A DNA stretch of 64,000 bases, taken from NCBI RefSeq assembly GCF_014204515.1, contig NZ_JACHLI010000010.1, positions 62,001-126,000 of the forward strand, written 5' to 3'. Of this stretch, positions 41,499-50,235 are shown in pieces. Below the pieces are notes generated by a model, which saw only the letters and a program-made list of their open reading frames with translations, searched no databases and was not told the DNA's origin. The translations under genes were made by a program, and so were the position numbers. The DNA is from Pseudomonas nitroreducens (GTDB taxonomy: Bacteria; Pseudomonadota; Gammaproteobacteria; Pseudomonadales; Pseudomonadaceae). Each line of letters begins with the position of its first letter. Within the stretch, counting starts at the first letter, position 1.

Positions 41499-41834
41499 AT
41501 GAGCCACAAGACCCACACCGCGCAACTGGACGACGACATCTGCGTGCACATCTTCGCCGCTTCCGGCGCCATGGTCGGCGTCTGCCTGACCGTGGTGGGC
41601 ATCCTCCACATCATCGTCAACCTGCACCGGGTCGACCTGATCGGCCAGGACATGCTCGCGCTGAACACGGTGATCTACCTGGCCACCAGCCTCGCCGCCT
41701 ACTTCGGCCTGCGCACCCGCAAGCTGCAGCGCAACCACCGCCTGGAGCGCATCGCCGACCTGCTGTTCCTCCTCGGCCTGACGCTGACCACGCTGACCAC
41801 CGCCTTCATCGCCTGCGCCATGTCCTGCAGCTGA
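41499..41834 (+). CDS. small four-helix-type membrane protein
   Basis: 111 residues with three strong hydrophobic segments (about 19-42, 51-68, 88-108) and a basic loop LRTRKLQRNHRLER. I recognise no named family. GGGAG precedes ATG 41499. It is divergent from the TetR gene, and its TGA directly abuts the reversed stop of the P-type ATPase gene (TGATCA, 41832-41837), so neither has room for its own terminator. Confidence 0.65.
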   Translation: MSHKTHTAQLDDDICVHIFAASGAMVGVCLTVVGILHIIVNLHRVDLIGQDMLALNTVIYLATSLAAYFGLRTRKLQRNHRLERIADLLFLLGLTLTTLTTAFIACAMSCS

Positions 41835-43829
41835 TCACTGGCCGGCGCCCAGCGCGGCAGTCGGCGGCAAGGCGCGTGGCGCGGCCTCGCTGCGCTCCGG
41901 CAGGCGTTCGTCGTAGCGCAGCAGGCGCCCGGCGTTGGCCAGCACCAGCAGGGTGCTGAGGTTGTGCAGCAGCGCGGCGATCATCGCCCCGGCGGCACCG
42001 AGCAGGCCGAAGGCCGCGGCGATGACGATGGCCAGGGTCCAGCCGAGGCCGATCAGCACGTTGACCTGCAGCGTGCGTCGGCACAGACGGCTGAGGCGAA
42101 TGCAGGTGCCGAGCCGGCGCAGGTCGCCGTTGATCAGCACGATGTCCGCCGCCGCCAGGGCGATGTCGGCGCCGCCCGCGCCCATGGCGACGCCCACGGC
42201 GCCGGCCTTGAGCGCGAGGGAGTCGTTGATGCCGTCGCCGACCACCAGCGGGCGGAAACCGGTCTGCAGTTCCTGGTTGACCTGCTGCAGCTTGTCTTCC
42301 GGCAGAGCCTGGGCCACCACGCTGCCGATGCCGACCTGGGCGGCCACCGCATCGGCGACGCTGCGGCGGTCGCCGGTGAGCAGCAACTGGCGCCGCAGGC
42401 CGAGTTCGCGCAGCTGCTCCATGGCCTCGCCCGCCTCGGCCCGCACGTTGTCGGCCAGCAGCAGCCAGGCGAGGAAGCGTCCGTCCAGCGCCAACCCGGC
42501 AATCGGGCCATCGTGCAGCGGTACTTCGGGGATGGCGATGCCCAGGCGCTGGAACAGTTCGGGCCGGCCCAGCGCCGCCTCACCCTCCTCCGTCTGCGCC
42601 ACCACGCCGAAGCCCTGGCGCTCGTGCAGCTCGCTCAGCGGCAGCAACTGCGCGTGAGGCACCAATGCGGCCAGGGCGCGGCTGACCGGGTGGCTACTGG
42701 CGGCCCCCAGACTGGCGGCCAGCCGCACGACGGATTCGCCGGGCTGGCCGGAGTCGGCACTGACGATGCTGTGCAGGCGCAGTTCGCCGTAGGTCAGGGT
42801 GCCGGTCTTGTCGATCACCAGCGAGGACAGGTCGGCCAGCTCTTCGAGGAATGCCGAGCCGCGAATCAGGATGCCGTGCCGCGCTGCCACGGCGATACCG
42901 GCTACTGCGGTGGCCGGCGCCGACAGCACCAGCGCGCAGGGGCACGCCGCCACCAGCACGGCGAGCATGGCCTGGGCGTCGCTGGTGACGAACCAGGTCA
43001 CCGCCGCGATCAGCAGCACCAGCAGCAGGTAACGCCCGGCGTAGCGCTCCAGCAGGCGGGTGATCGGCGGCTTGGCCTGCTCGGCGCGCTGCATCAGGGC
43101 AATCACCTTGCCGAGGGTGGAATCCTCGCCGGTGCGGGTTACCTCCACCCGCAGCAGGCCATCGAGGTTGATGGCGCCGCCGTAGATGTCTGCGCCGGCC
43201 GCCACTTCCACCGGCACTGCTTCGCCGGTGATCGGCGCGGTATCGAGGCTGGCCTGCCCGTCGAGCACGCGGCCGTCGGCCGGCACCCGGTCGCCGGCGC
43301 GCACTTCCACCTGATCGCCGGCCTTGAGGCTGGCGTTGTCGACTTCGCTGACCTGGCCGTCGGCGCCGATCAGCCGCGCCTGGCTGCGGGTCAGGCGGCC
43401 GAGGGCGTCGATCGCCTCCTGCGAGCCGAGCACGCTGCGTTCTTCGAGGACATGGCCGAAGATCATGATGATCGGCAGCAGCGCTGCCGTGGCCAGGTCA
43501 CCGGTGGCCCAGGCGCCGAGCATGGCCAGGCCGATCAACTGGTCGGTAAGGCCATGCAGGCTGGGATGCAGCAGGCTGTGCCAGGCCGAGCGCAGCACCG
43601 GCACCGCTACCAGCAGCGAGGCGATGCCCAGCAGCAGCTGGGTGACGCCCTCCTGCTGCGGCGCCAGCCAGCGCCAGGCCAACCCGAGGCCGAGCAGGCC
43701 CAGGGCGAGCATCGCCAGGCTCAGCTGGCGTGCGGCGCGGCGGCGCTCGTCGCCCGAGAGCAGCCCGGAGGTCAGGTGCAGGTGGCTGTGACCGTGATGA
43801 TCATGACCGTGGTGATGGTGGCCACTCAT
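41835..43829 (-). CDS. P1B-type heavy metal translocating ATPase
   Basis: 664 residues. The N-terminus is a His-rich tail (MSGHHHHGHDHHGHSHLH) rather than a GMxCxxC domain. Core motifs are in order: TGE (APITGEAVP), the membrane Cys-Pro-Cys (VAACPCALVLSAPATAVAG), DKTGT phosphorylation site, SHP (ASSHPVSRAL) and GDGINDSLAL. The last helix reads LLHNLSTLLVLANAGRLL, with His-Asn where ZntA-type pumps have an Asp; as I recall, CtpC-like pumps share this His-Asn. It should export a soft divalent cation from the cytoplasm; the metal is not assignable. It ends a four-gene operon with three SPFH proteins. Confidence 0.9.
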   Translation of the reverse strand: MSGHHHHGHDHHGHSHLHLTSGLLSGDERRRAARQLSLAMLALGLLGLGLAWRWLAPQQEGVTQLLLGIASLLVAVPVLRSAWHSLLHPSLHGLTDQLIGLAMLGAWATGDLATAALLPIIMIFGHVLEERSVLGSQEAIDALGRLTRSQARLIGADGQVSEVDNASLKAGDQVEVRAGDRVPADGRVLDGQASLDTAPITGEAVPVEVAAGADIYGGAINLDGLLRVEVTRTGEDSTLGKVIALMQRAEQAKPPITRLLERYAGRYLLLVLLIAAVTWFVTSDAQAMLAVLVAACPCALVLSAPATAVAGIAVAARHGILIRGSAFLEELADLSSLVIDKTGTLTYGELRLHSIVSADSGQPGESVVRLAASLGAASSHPVSRALAALVPHAQLLPLSELHERQGFGVVAQTEEGEAALGRPELFQRLGIAIPEVPLHDGPIAGLALDGRFLAWLLLADNVRAEAGEAMEQLRELGLRRQLLLTGDRRSVADAVAAQVGIGSVVAQALPEDKLQQVNQELQTGFRPLVVGDGINDSLALKAGAVGVAMGAGGADIALAAADIVLINGDLRRLGTCIRLSRLCRRTLQVNVLIGLGWTLAIVIAAAFGLLGAAGAMIAALLHNLSTLLVLANAGRLLRYDERLPERSEAAPRALPPTAALGAGQ

Positions 43830-43872
43830 GCCGGGAAGCTCCTGCTGGCTGGGAAAGACGGAACGAACAGGG

Positions 43873-44901
43873 TCATGGTTTAGGCCCCTGCAGGATCATC
43901 CGTCCCGCGTCGTCGGGGTTCACCGCCGTCACTGAACCGGCGCGCGAGAGGATCGCCGGCAGCCGTTCGCGGTACAGGCGCAGCAGCAGGCCCGGGTCCT
44001 GCTGCTGGCCGAGGCTGACGATGCTGGCGGTGTCGCTGCGGGCGCGGGACAGCCGCTCGGTAGCCTCGGCCTGGGCCACCTGGACGATACGGTCCGCCGC
44101 CTGGGTCGCCTGTTGCTGCTGCCGCGCCGCATCGTTGCGCGCCCTGGCCACGGCCTGTTCGGCCTGCTGGCTGGCGGTGAGCACGGCGTTGAAGGCGCTG
44201 ACGGCCGACAGCGGCAGCGAAGACTGGACATCGACCCGGACGATCTCGATGCCCAGGCCCGCGCCTTCGTCCTGCAGCTTCGCCAGGCTGGCGTTGATGC
44301 CCTGCTGCAGGTCGCCGCGCAGGCGCTCGCGGCGTTCGGCCAGGGCGGAGTCGCCGCCCACCAGTTCGGGCCGCGCCACCAGGATGGCGTCCATGTCGCG
44401 GGAAGCGCAGACCTGCACGGCATTGCGCTCCACCAGGCGATCCAGCGCCGGCTCCACGTGGGCGCCCTGCCGGGCGAAGGCATAGGGATCGTTGACCTGG
44501 TAGAAGACCCGCACGTCCAGCTGCACCACGCCGGAATCGCCGGTCAGCAGGTAGCCGGAACCGGCGGTGGAATCGTTGGCCAGGGTGCCGTCGTAATCGG
44601 TCTTCTGCGCCTGTTCCGAACGCAGCAGCAGTTCGACCCGGCGCTCGGTCACACGGCCGGCCGAGGGCAGCATGATCACTTCCTCGAAGGGGCGCGGCCA
44701 GGCCAGCAGCAGGCCGGCGTTCTGGATGCGGTTCTCGGCGCCCAGGCGCAGCACCACCGCGCGGCTTTCCGGGCCGATCTGGCGGACGTTGCCGGCCAGC
44801 CAGCCCAGCGCCGCCAGCAGCGTCACCGCATACAGGGCCAGGAAGCCCGTGCGTCCGGCCTGCAACCAGGGGCTCGGGCGCCCCTGCTCCGGGTTATTCA
44901 T
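43873..44901 (-). CDS. SPFH-family membrane protein (HflK-like)
   Basis: 342 residues: one N-terminal transmembrane helix (TGFLALYAVTLLAALGWLAG), an SPFH/Band 7 domain (VVLRLGAENRIQNAGLLLAW, VQLDVRVFYQVNDPYAFARQ) and a long C-terminal helix (ASQQAEQAVARARNDAARQQ). It overlaps the preceding SPFH gene by 8 bp and ends 43 bp before the ATPase gene. Band 7 proteins form large membrane cages; HflK and HflC surround FtsH. This one lies in a separate locus with a metal pump, so a role as scaffold or regulator of the pump is inferred. Confidence 0.85.
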   Translation of the reverse strand: MNNPEQGRPSPWLQAGRTGFLALYAVTLLAALGWLAGNVRQIGPESRAVVLRLGAENRIQNAGLLLAWPRPFEEVIMLPSAGRVTERRVELLLRSEQAQKTDYDGTLANDSTAGSGYLLTGDSGVVQLDVRVFYQVNDPYAFARQGAHVEPALDRLVERNAVQVCASRDMDAILVARPELVGGDSALAERRERLRGDLQQGINASLAKLQDEGAGLGIEIVRVDVQSSLPLSAVSAFNAVLTASQQAEQAVARARNDAARQQQQATQAADRIVQVAQAEATERLSRARSDTASIVSLGQQQDPGLLLRLYRERLPAILSRAGSVTAVNPDDAGRMILQGPKP

Positions 44902-45952
44902 GGGCGTGCTCGGCGGAGTGCGGGGTCGCTGCGGGCAGCGTTGGCCCGTCGACCAGTACGCGGAACGGCGCCGCGTCGGTGCGCAGCACCAGGCGCGTGC
45001 CGGGGTTGACGAGGGTGCCCAGGGTGTCGAGGGAGCGCAGTAGGTTGTACAGCTCCGGCGCGCCGGCGTAGGCCTTGCCGTAGATCTGCGCCGCCTCGAC
45101 CTGCGACTGCGCCTGGATGTCGGCAGCCTTGACGTTGGCGTCGGCCTCCAGGATGCGCGCGTCGCGCTCGGCGGCGGACTGGATCTGCGCAGCCTTGCGC
45201 TTGCCTTCGGCGGTACGCTCGGTGGCGATGGTCTCGCGCTCGGCACGCATGCGATCGACGGTGGCGTCGAGGGTTACCTTGGGCAGGGTCAGGCGTTCGA
45301 TGCCGACCTGCACCACGCGTACGCCGTAGGTATCGCTGAGCTGCCTGGCGATCTGCTGGCGCAGCCGCTGTTCGAAGTCGTCGATACGCACCCGGCTGCC
45401 GTCGACATTGACCAGGTCGGCCAGCTCGAAGCCGCTGGCGGTGGTCTCCAGCGCCGAGCCGACCAGGGTGCGGATCTGCCGCGCGGCTTCGTCGGGCTGG
45501 TTCTGCACCGCGCGCATGAAGCGCTGGATGCTCTCCGGCTCCGGCGCCACCTGCCAGACGATGTAAGCCTGGACGATGATCCGCAGGCCGTCGCGGCTGC
45601 CGACGTCCTGCAGGCCGCTGGAGGTGGTGCGCAGGCGCAGGTCCACCGGCACTGCCGCCTCGAAGGGCAGCGGCCAGCGCCAGGCCAGGCCCGGCTGGAT
45701 CAGCACCCGCGCGGGATTGCCGAAACGGGTGATGACGGTCGCCTCGCCCACCCGCACCTGGACGAAGCAGGCCGTGGCCGCCATGGCCAGCACCAGCAGC
45801 GCAGCCAGGGCGATGCGCCGCCAGGCGTGGCCGGACTCGCCCCGGCCATGCCCGTGGTCATGCCCGTGTGCAGGGTCATGGTCGTGGGCATGATCATGGC
45901 CGCAGTCAGGGTGGGAATGCCCGTCATGGGCGTGGGTAGCGTTCGAGCTCAA
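44894..45952 (-). CDS. SPFH-family membrane protein (HflC-like) with His-rich N-terminus
   Basis: 352 residues. The first 42 residues are extraordinarily rich in His and Asp (HDGHSHPDCGHDHAHDHDP), then one transmembrane helix (RIALAALLVLAMAATACFVQ), a Band 7 domain (GEATVITRFGNPARVLIQPG) and a helical C-terminus (MRAERETIATERTAEGKRKA). The start is TTG 45952: AGGAG is 8 nt upstream and no other start keeps the His-rich tail. The tail lies on the cytoplasmic side and could sequester or sense metal for the pump encoded in the same operon. Confidence 0.85.
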   Translation of the reverse strand: MSSNATHAHDGHSHPDCGHDHAHDHDPAHGHDHGHGRGESGHAWRRIALAALLVLAMAATACFVQVRVGEATVITRFGNPARVLIQPGLAWRWPLPFEAAVPVDLRLRTTSSGLQDVGSRDGLRIIVQAYIVWQVAPEPESIQRFMRAVQNQPDEAARQIRTLVGSALETTASGFELADLVNVDGSRVRIDDFEQRLRQQIARQLSDTYGVRVVQVGIERLTLPKVTLDATVDRMRAERETIATERTAEGKRKAAQIQSAAERDARILEADANVKAADIQAQSQVEAAQIYGKAYAGAPELYNLLRSLDTLGTLVNPGTRLVLRTDAAPFRVLVDGPTLPAATPHSAEHAHE

Positions 45953-45979
45953 AGGACGCGCTCCTGGGCTGCGGCGGGA

Positions 45980-47935
45980 TCAGGGAAAACCCAATGAAGG
46001 GGCGCCGGGCGCAGCGTAGCCACGCAGGTCCAGCGTCGGCGCCTGGCCGGCGGCCAGGCGGTGGTCGATGATCAGGCTGTTGGCACCGTTCAGGCCCTGG
46101 CTCAGGCGGCCCAGGTACTGTTCGAGGAGAAAGGCCTGGCCGGCGCGCTGCCAGGCGGTGCGCTCGGCGGCGAAACGCAGCTCGGCGGTGCGCGCCTGGC
46201 TGGTGGTCTCGTGGGCGGCGGCAGTGGCCTTGTCGGTCAGCGTGCTGGCATTGAGTTGCGCGAGGTTCGCCTGCTGCGCGGCGAGGCCCCGGTCCCGGGC
46301 GATCAGCGCCTGGGCGGTGATCTGCGCGGCCTGCACGGCGTGGTAGGCATTGGCCGCACCGGCCGGCGGATGGATGGCCTCCACCGAAGTGGCCAGCAGC
46401 TCCACGCCGCTGTCCAGGCGGTCGAGATCGGCCTGCACGGCGCGGCCGATATCGCGGCCGAGGGCTTCGCGCTCGGCGCCGAGCACGCCGTCCAGCGAGC
46501 GCCCGGCGAAATCGTGGACCAGCACGCGGTTGGCGATGCTGCGCAACAACTGGGCGACGTCGGCGCTGTGATAGGTCGCCGCCAGCGCGGCCTGGTCGCT
46601 GAGGCCGATGCGATAGATGAAGCGCACGTCCATGTTGACGATCTGGAAGCTCTGCCGGCCGCCGTCGACGCCAGCGATGACCTGGGAATTCTCGCTCAGG
46701 TGGGTGGCGTCCCACAGCCGGTTGGCGGCGGCCGGCGCCGGCCCTTCGGCGGGCGCCAGCGGGTCGGCGGTGCTGTCCGAGCCGGAGGTGGCCAGTTCGC
46801 GAACGACGCCGTTGTCGACGCTCAGCACCTTGCCGAATGGCCATGGCAGGCCGACGTGCAGCCCCGGCTGGTAGACCTGCAGCGGATTGCCGAAGCGCTC
46901 GTAGACGCCGCGCCCGTTGAGCGGCACCTCGACCACGCCGGTCAGCAGCCAGCCGGCCAGCAGCACCAGCGCCGCCACCGGCAGCAAGGCGCGACGCATG
47001 AAGTCGAAGGCCCAGACCTGGCGCAGGTCGATACCCAGGCGCTGCTGCAGCTCGCCCTGGATGAACGCCAGGGGCCGCGGCGGCCATTGCAGGGAGTCGG
47101 CGACCAGGCTGCGCGCCACCAGCGTCGGCTCCTGGCGCGGGCGCGGCGGGCTGAACAGCGACAGCAGCGCCCGCAGCATCAGTTCCACGGCGGCGAGCCC
47201 CGGCAGCAGGCCGATCAATACCGCCAGCCGGGCCGGCCACAGGCGCTGGCCGTCCACCAGTACCAGGCAGACGACGGTCAGCACCTGGACGACCACGACC
47301 AGGCGCAGCATGGCGGCCAGCGATCCGGCTTCCGGGCAGGTCGACGCGGAGTCGGCGGCCAGATGGCGCTCGACCACGACCAGGCAGAATGCCGCGGCCA
47401 CCAGGATGCCGACGGCGACCCAGGTCAGCTGGCCGGTCGCGACCGGCACCGGCAGGTCGAAGCGCCAGACGTCCCTCACCATCAGCAGGGCGACGCCCGC
47501 CAGGCCGAACAACCACGGCGCCTCGCCGCCGATCCGCTGCACCTGCCGGCGGCAGGCGCCGAGGATGCGCTCCAGCCAACGCTCGTAGCCGCTGAGCGGC
47601 TCCTCCTGCGCTGGCGCCTGGGCGGCGCCGCGCCGCCAGAAGCGCAGGGGAACCGGTTGCTGGCCGATGGCCGCGGCGCGCCAGCTGGCGACCCGCCAGG
47701 CCGATTGCGCGCTCGCGCCGAGCAGCAGCAGGGACGCCGCATTGACGCCCAGCAGCGCGACCCAGTGGGAGTCGGCGGAAAACAGACTGACGAGGTAACC
47801 CAGCGCCCACAGCAGCAGGGCCGCCAATGCCGGCAGCCAGGTCAGCAGCACCAGTGGACGCGACAGGCTCAGCGAGCGCTGGAAGCGCGGCAGTCCATCG
47901 AGCGGTTCCGCCTCGATGTCCAGATCGACTCTCAT
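45980..47935 (-). CDS. large SPFH-family membrane protein (HflK-like) with extra N-terminal helices
   Basis: 651 residues, about twice the usual HflK length. The N-terminal 300 residues hold about six hydrophobic segments (PLVLLTWLPALAALLLWALG, WVALLGVNAASLLLLGAS, others) not normal in HflK. A last helix (LLPVAALVLLAGWLLTGVVE) precedes the Band 7 domain (GRGVYERFGNPLQVYQPGLH, FQIVNMDVRFIYRIGLSDQA) and a helical tail. ATG 47935 has GGAG 5 nt upstream. It is the first gene of the SPFH-ATPase operon. Confidence 0.83.
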   Translation of the reverse strand: MRVDLDIEAEPLDGLPRFQRSLSLSRPLVLLTWLPALAALLLWALGYLVSLFSADSHWVALLGVNAASLLLLGASAQSAWRVASWRAAAIGQQPVPLRFWRRGAAQAPAQEEPLSGYERWLERILGACRRQVQRIGGEAPWLFGLAGVALLMVRDVWRFDLPVPVATGQLTWVAVGILVAAAFCLVVVERHLAADSASTCPEAGSLAAMLRLVVVVQVLTVVCLVLVDGQRLWPARLAVLIGLLPGLAAVELMLRALLSLFSPPRPRQEPTLVARSLVADSLQWPPRPLAFIQGELQQRLGIDLRQVWAFDFMRRALLPVAALVLLAGWLLTGVVEVPLNGRGVYERFGNPLQVYQPGLHVGLPWPFGKVLSVDNGVVRELATSGSDSTADPLAPAEGPAPAAANRLWDATHLSENSQVIAGVDGGRQSFQIVNMDVRFIYRIGLSDQAALAATYHSADVAQLLRSIANRVLVHDFAGRSLDGVLGAEREALGRDIGRAVQADLDRLDSGVELLATSVEAIHPPAGAANAYHAVQAAQITAQALIARDRGLAAQQANLAQLNASTLTDKATAAAHETTSQARTAELRFAAERTAWQRAGQAFLLEQYLGRLSQGLNGANSLIIDHRLAAGQAPTLDLRGYAAPGAPSLGFP

Positions 47936-48332
47936 GAAGACTCCAGGAATGCCAGGCGGCCCCGACAACGAGCGGATGGGTCATCGCCGGGCACCCAGCG
48001 GGCGCCCGAGAAGGAGAAAAAGTAATGTTATAACCCAGGAAGTTAAGGAATTGTTAAAGAATGTGTCACGCCGACCGACCGGCCAGGCGGCGATCGATCC
48101 GCCCTGGCGGCGCGGGCTGCACCGGGAAAATCCGGCGCCCCGACACGCTTCGCCCAGCGGCGTTCCACCCATTGGCCGGCGGATGCTGGCAGAATCTGCG
48201 CCGCGCATCGTCCCGGCCGCTGCCCTGCCGCCACCGGGGCAAGCCCCGCGCAAGATTGCCGCAGCCCTGCTCTCGCAGGCTGTCTGATGGATAGGTGCTG
48301 CGCGCGGCAGCCCCTGCAAGTGGAGAACCCGC
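47936..48332. promoter_or_regulatory. divergent promoter region of SPFH operon and kinase gene
   Basis: 397 bp without a supported gene. The AT-rich part at 48021-48065 is the likely SPFH operon promoter. The rest, to the GGAG before 48333, is GC-rich and featureless; I looked for a TPP riboswitch upstream of the kinase-pnuC pair and did not see one. Confidence 0.45.
48042..48058 (-). promoter_or_regulatory. putative OmpR-family direct repeat
   Basis: On the minus strand TTTAAC-AATTC-CTTAAC, two half-sites with 11-bp period, the pattern bound by PmrA/CpxR/CopR-class regulators. It lies about 107 bp upstream of the SPFH operon. Confidence 0.3.
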
Positions 48333-49472
48333 ATGAGCAAACGCCTGAGCCACGGCATGGGCCTGGAACCCGTGGAGCCCGACTGGCCGGCGCTCACCGC
48401 GACGGAAGTCGCCGCGCTGCTGGAAGGCTTCGGCCAGGCCGACAGCCGCCTGCTGTGGCACAGCCCACGGCCGTTCTCCGCTGCCGCGCTGGTGGCAAGC
48501 GCCGGCGAGCCGTTGTTCGTCAAGCGCCACCACCCCGGCGTGCGCACGGCCGCCCAGTTGGCGGAGGAACACGCCTTCCTCGCTCATCTGGCCCGGCGTG
48601 GCGCGCCGGTCGCCCAGGTGCTGCACGATGCCAGCGGGTGCAGCGCAATCGAGCGCGATGGCTGGACCTATGAGGTGCATCGGCAGGCCCCTGGGCTGGA
48701 CCTGTACCGTGACGCCCTGTCCTGGACGCCCTTCCGGCACAACGCCCACGCCGTCGCCGCCGGCGTCGCGCTGGCACAGCTGCACCGCGCGGCCGAAGGC
48801 TTCGACGCCCCGCCGCGCAGCACCGACGTCCTGTTCAGCAACCTGAAGCTGTTCGGGGCGGCGGACCCCATCGCCGCCATCGAAGCGACCTTGCCCAACG
48901 CCCCCGCCCTCGCCGACTACCTGCAGGCGCGCCCGTGGCGGGAAACCCTGCGCGAACTGCACCTGCCCCTGCAACGCGAACTGTTGCCGTACCTGGCGCG
49001 CCAGCCCGCCCTGTGGACCCACAACGACTGGCACGCCTCCAACCTGCTGTGGAGCGAAGACGGCCCGCAGGCACAGGTGGCGTCGGTGCTGGACTTCGGC
49101 CTGAGCGACCGCACCTTCGCCCTCTTCGACCTGGCCACCGCCATCGAGCGCAACCTGGTGCCCTGGCTGGAACTGGACCAGGGCCGCGCCGCCGTGGCCG
49201 ACCTCGATGCCCTCGACGCATTGCTGAGCGGCTACGCCAGCGTGCGCCCGCTGAGCCGCGACGACCTGCTCGCGCTCGCCGCCCTGCTGCCGCTGGTGCA
49301 TACGGATTTCGCCCTGTCCGAGATCAGTTACTTCCATGGCCTGCTCGGCTCGGCAGAAAATGCCGCCCTGGCCTACGACCACTACCTGCTCGGCCACACC
49401 CGCTGGTTCCTGGGCAGCGAAGGCCAGCGACTGCTCAACCATCTGCGCCAACTGGCAACCCGGACGAACTGA
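48333..49472 (+). CDS. APH-fold small-molecule kinase (phosphotransferase family)
   Basis: 379 residues. The kinase-like catalytic loop HNDWHASN (about 230-237) and metal-binding DFG (about 254) are intact; N-lobe is less distinct. The family phosphorylates hydroxyls of aminoglycosides, choline, thiamine or homoserine. pnuC starts 33 bp downstream, so a vitamin kinase that traps the imported nucleoside or vitamin is more likely than drug resistance. No signal peptide. Confidence 0.75.
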   Translation: MSKRLSHGMGLEPVEPDWPALTATEVAALLEGFGQADSRLLWHSPRPFSAAALVASAGEPLFVKRHHPGVRTAAQLAEEHAFLAHLARRGAPVAQVLHDASGCSAIERDGWTYEVHRQAPGLDLYRDALSWTPFRHNAHAVAAGVALAQLHRAAEGFDAPPRSTDVLFSNLKLFGAADPIAAIEATLPNAPALADYLQARPWRETLRELHLPLQRELLPYLARQPALWTHNDWHASNLLWSEDGPQAQVASVLDFGLSDRTFALFDLATAIERNLVPWLELDQGRAAVADLDALDALLSGYASVRPLSRDDLLALAALLPLVHTDFALSEISYFHGLLGSAENAALAYDHYLLGHTRWFLGSEGQRLLNHLRQLATRTN

Positions 49473-49505
49473 CTCGCCTGGACACGCATTCTGAGGAAAA
49501 CGGGC

Positions 49506-50096
49506 ATGTCTGCTCTGGAAATCATCGCGGTGATCGTCAACGTGCTCGGCGTCTGGCTCACCGCCCGGCGCATCCGCTGGTGCTGGCCGGTTAACGTGGT
49601 AGCGGTGCTGCTCTACGCGTGGATCTTCTTCAGCGTGAAGCTCTACTCCGACATGCTCCTGCAACTGGTCTTCGTGGTGCTGCAGTTCTACGGCTGGTGG
49701 CAATGGAGCCAGGGCAGCAGCGACCACGGTAGAGTTCGCGTCCAGCGCCTGCCCTTCGCCACGGCCGTCACCAGTTGCCTGGCCGGCGCCTTCGGCGCAC
49801 TGGCCCTGGGCTGGGCGATGCACACCCACACCGACGCCGCCCTGCCCTGGCTGGATGCCGCGTTGACCGCCTTCAGCCTGGTGGCGAGCTTCTGGGCCGC
49901 GCGCAGGTACGTCGCCAGCTGGTGGCTGTGGATCATCCTCGACGTGGTCTACACCGGGCTGTTTCTCTACAAGTCCCTGTACCTCACCGCCGCGCTCTAC
50001 GCCGGCTTCATCGTGCTGGCGATCTATGGCCTGCTGGCCTGGCGGCGCGAGCTGCACGACGGACCGCCGAGTGCTCCGGCGCTGGCGGCTGGTTAA
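49506..50096 (+). CDS. pnuC: PnuC-family vitamin/nucleoside transporter
   Basis: 196 residues with seven hydrophobic segments. PnuC landmarks: WCWPVNVVAVLLYAWIFF near the N-terminus, VLQFYGWWQWSQG, and WWLWIILDVVYTGLFLYKSL. PnuC proteins are facilitators for nicotinamide riboside, thiamine or riboflavin whose uptake is driven by phosphorylation inside. The kinase gene directly upstream fits that trapping mechanism. AGGAAA precedes the start. Confidence 0.88.
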   Translation: MSALEIIAVIVNVLGVWLTARRIRWCWPVNVVAVLLYAWIFFSVKLYSDMLLQLVFVVLQFYGWWQWSQGSSDHGRVRVQRLPFATAVTSCLAGAFGALALGWAMHTHTDAALPWLDAALTAFSLVASFWAARRYVASWWLWIILDVVYTGLFLYKSLYLTAALYAGFIVLAIYGLLAWRRELHDGPPSAPALAAG

Positions 50097-50235
50097 GCAG
50101 TGGAAGCTGCGCTCCCGCGCACCCGGAACTACTGAATATGAGCATATGAGAATGCTTTTTCAGTATTTAAGGAAATAACCGGCAACCTCCTATAGTGGCG
50201 ATCGGGTTCAACTCTCATCACCGCAAGGAAGTCCC

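Noticed and set aside
48060..48332. TPP riboswitch upstream of the kinase-pnuC pair
   Set aside because: The conserved CUGAGA and ACCUGAUCUGGAUAAU-type segments are not present.
48333..49472. Aminoglycoside resistance gene
   Set aside because: It has the shared APH fold only. The pnuC neighbour and normal local codon use argue for a housekeeping metabolic kinase.
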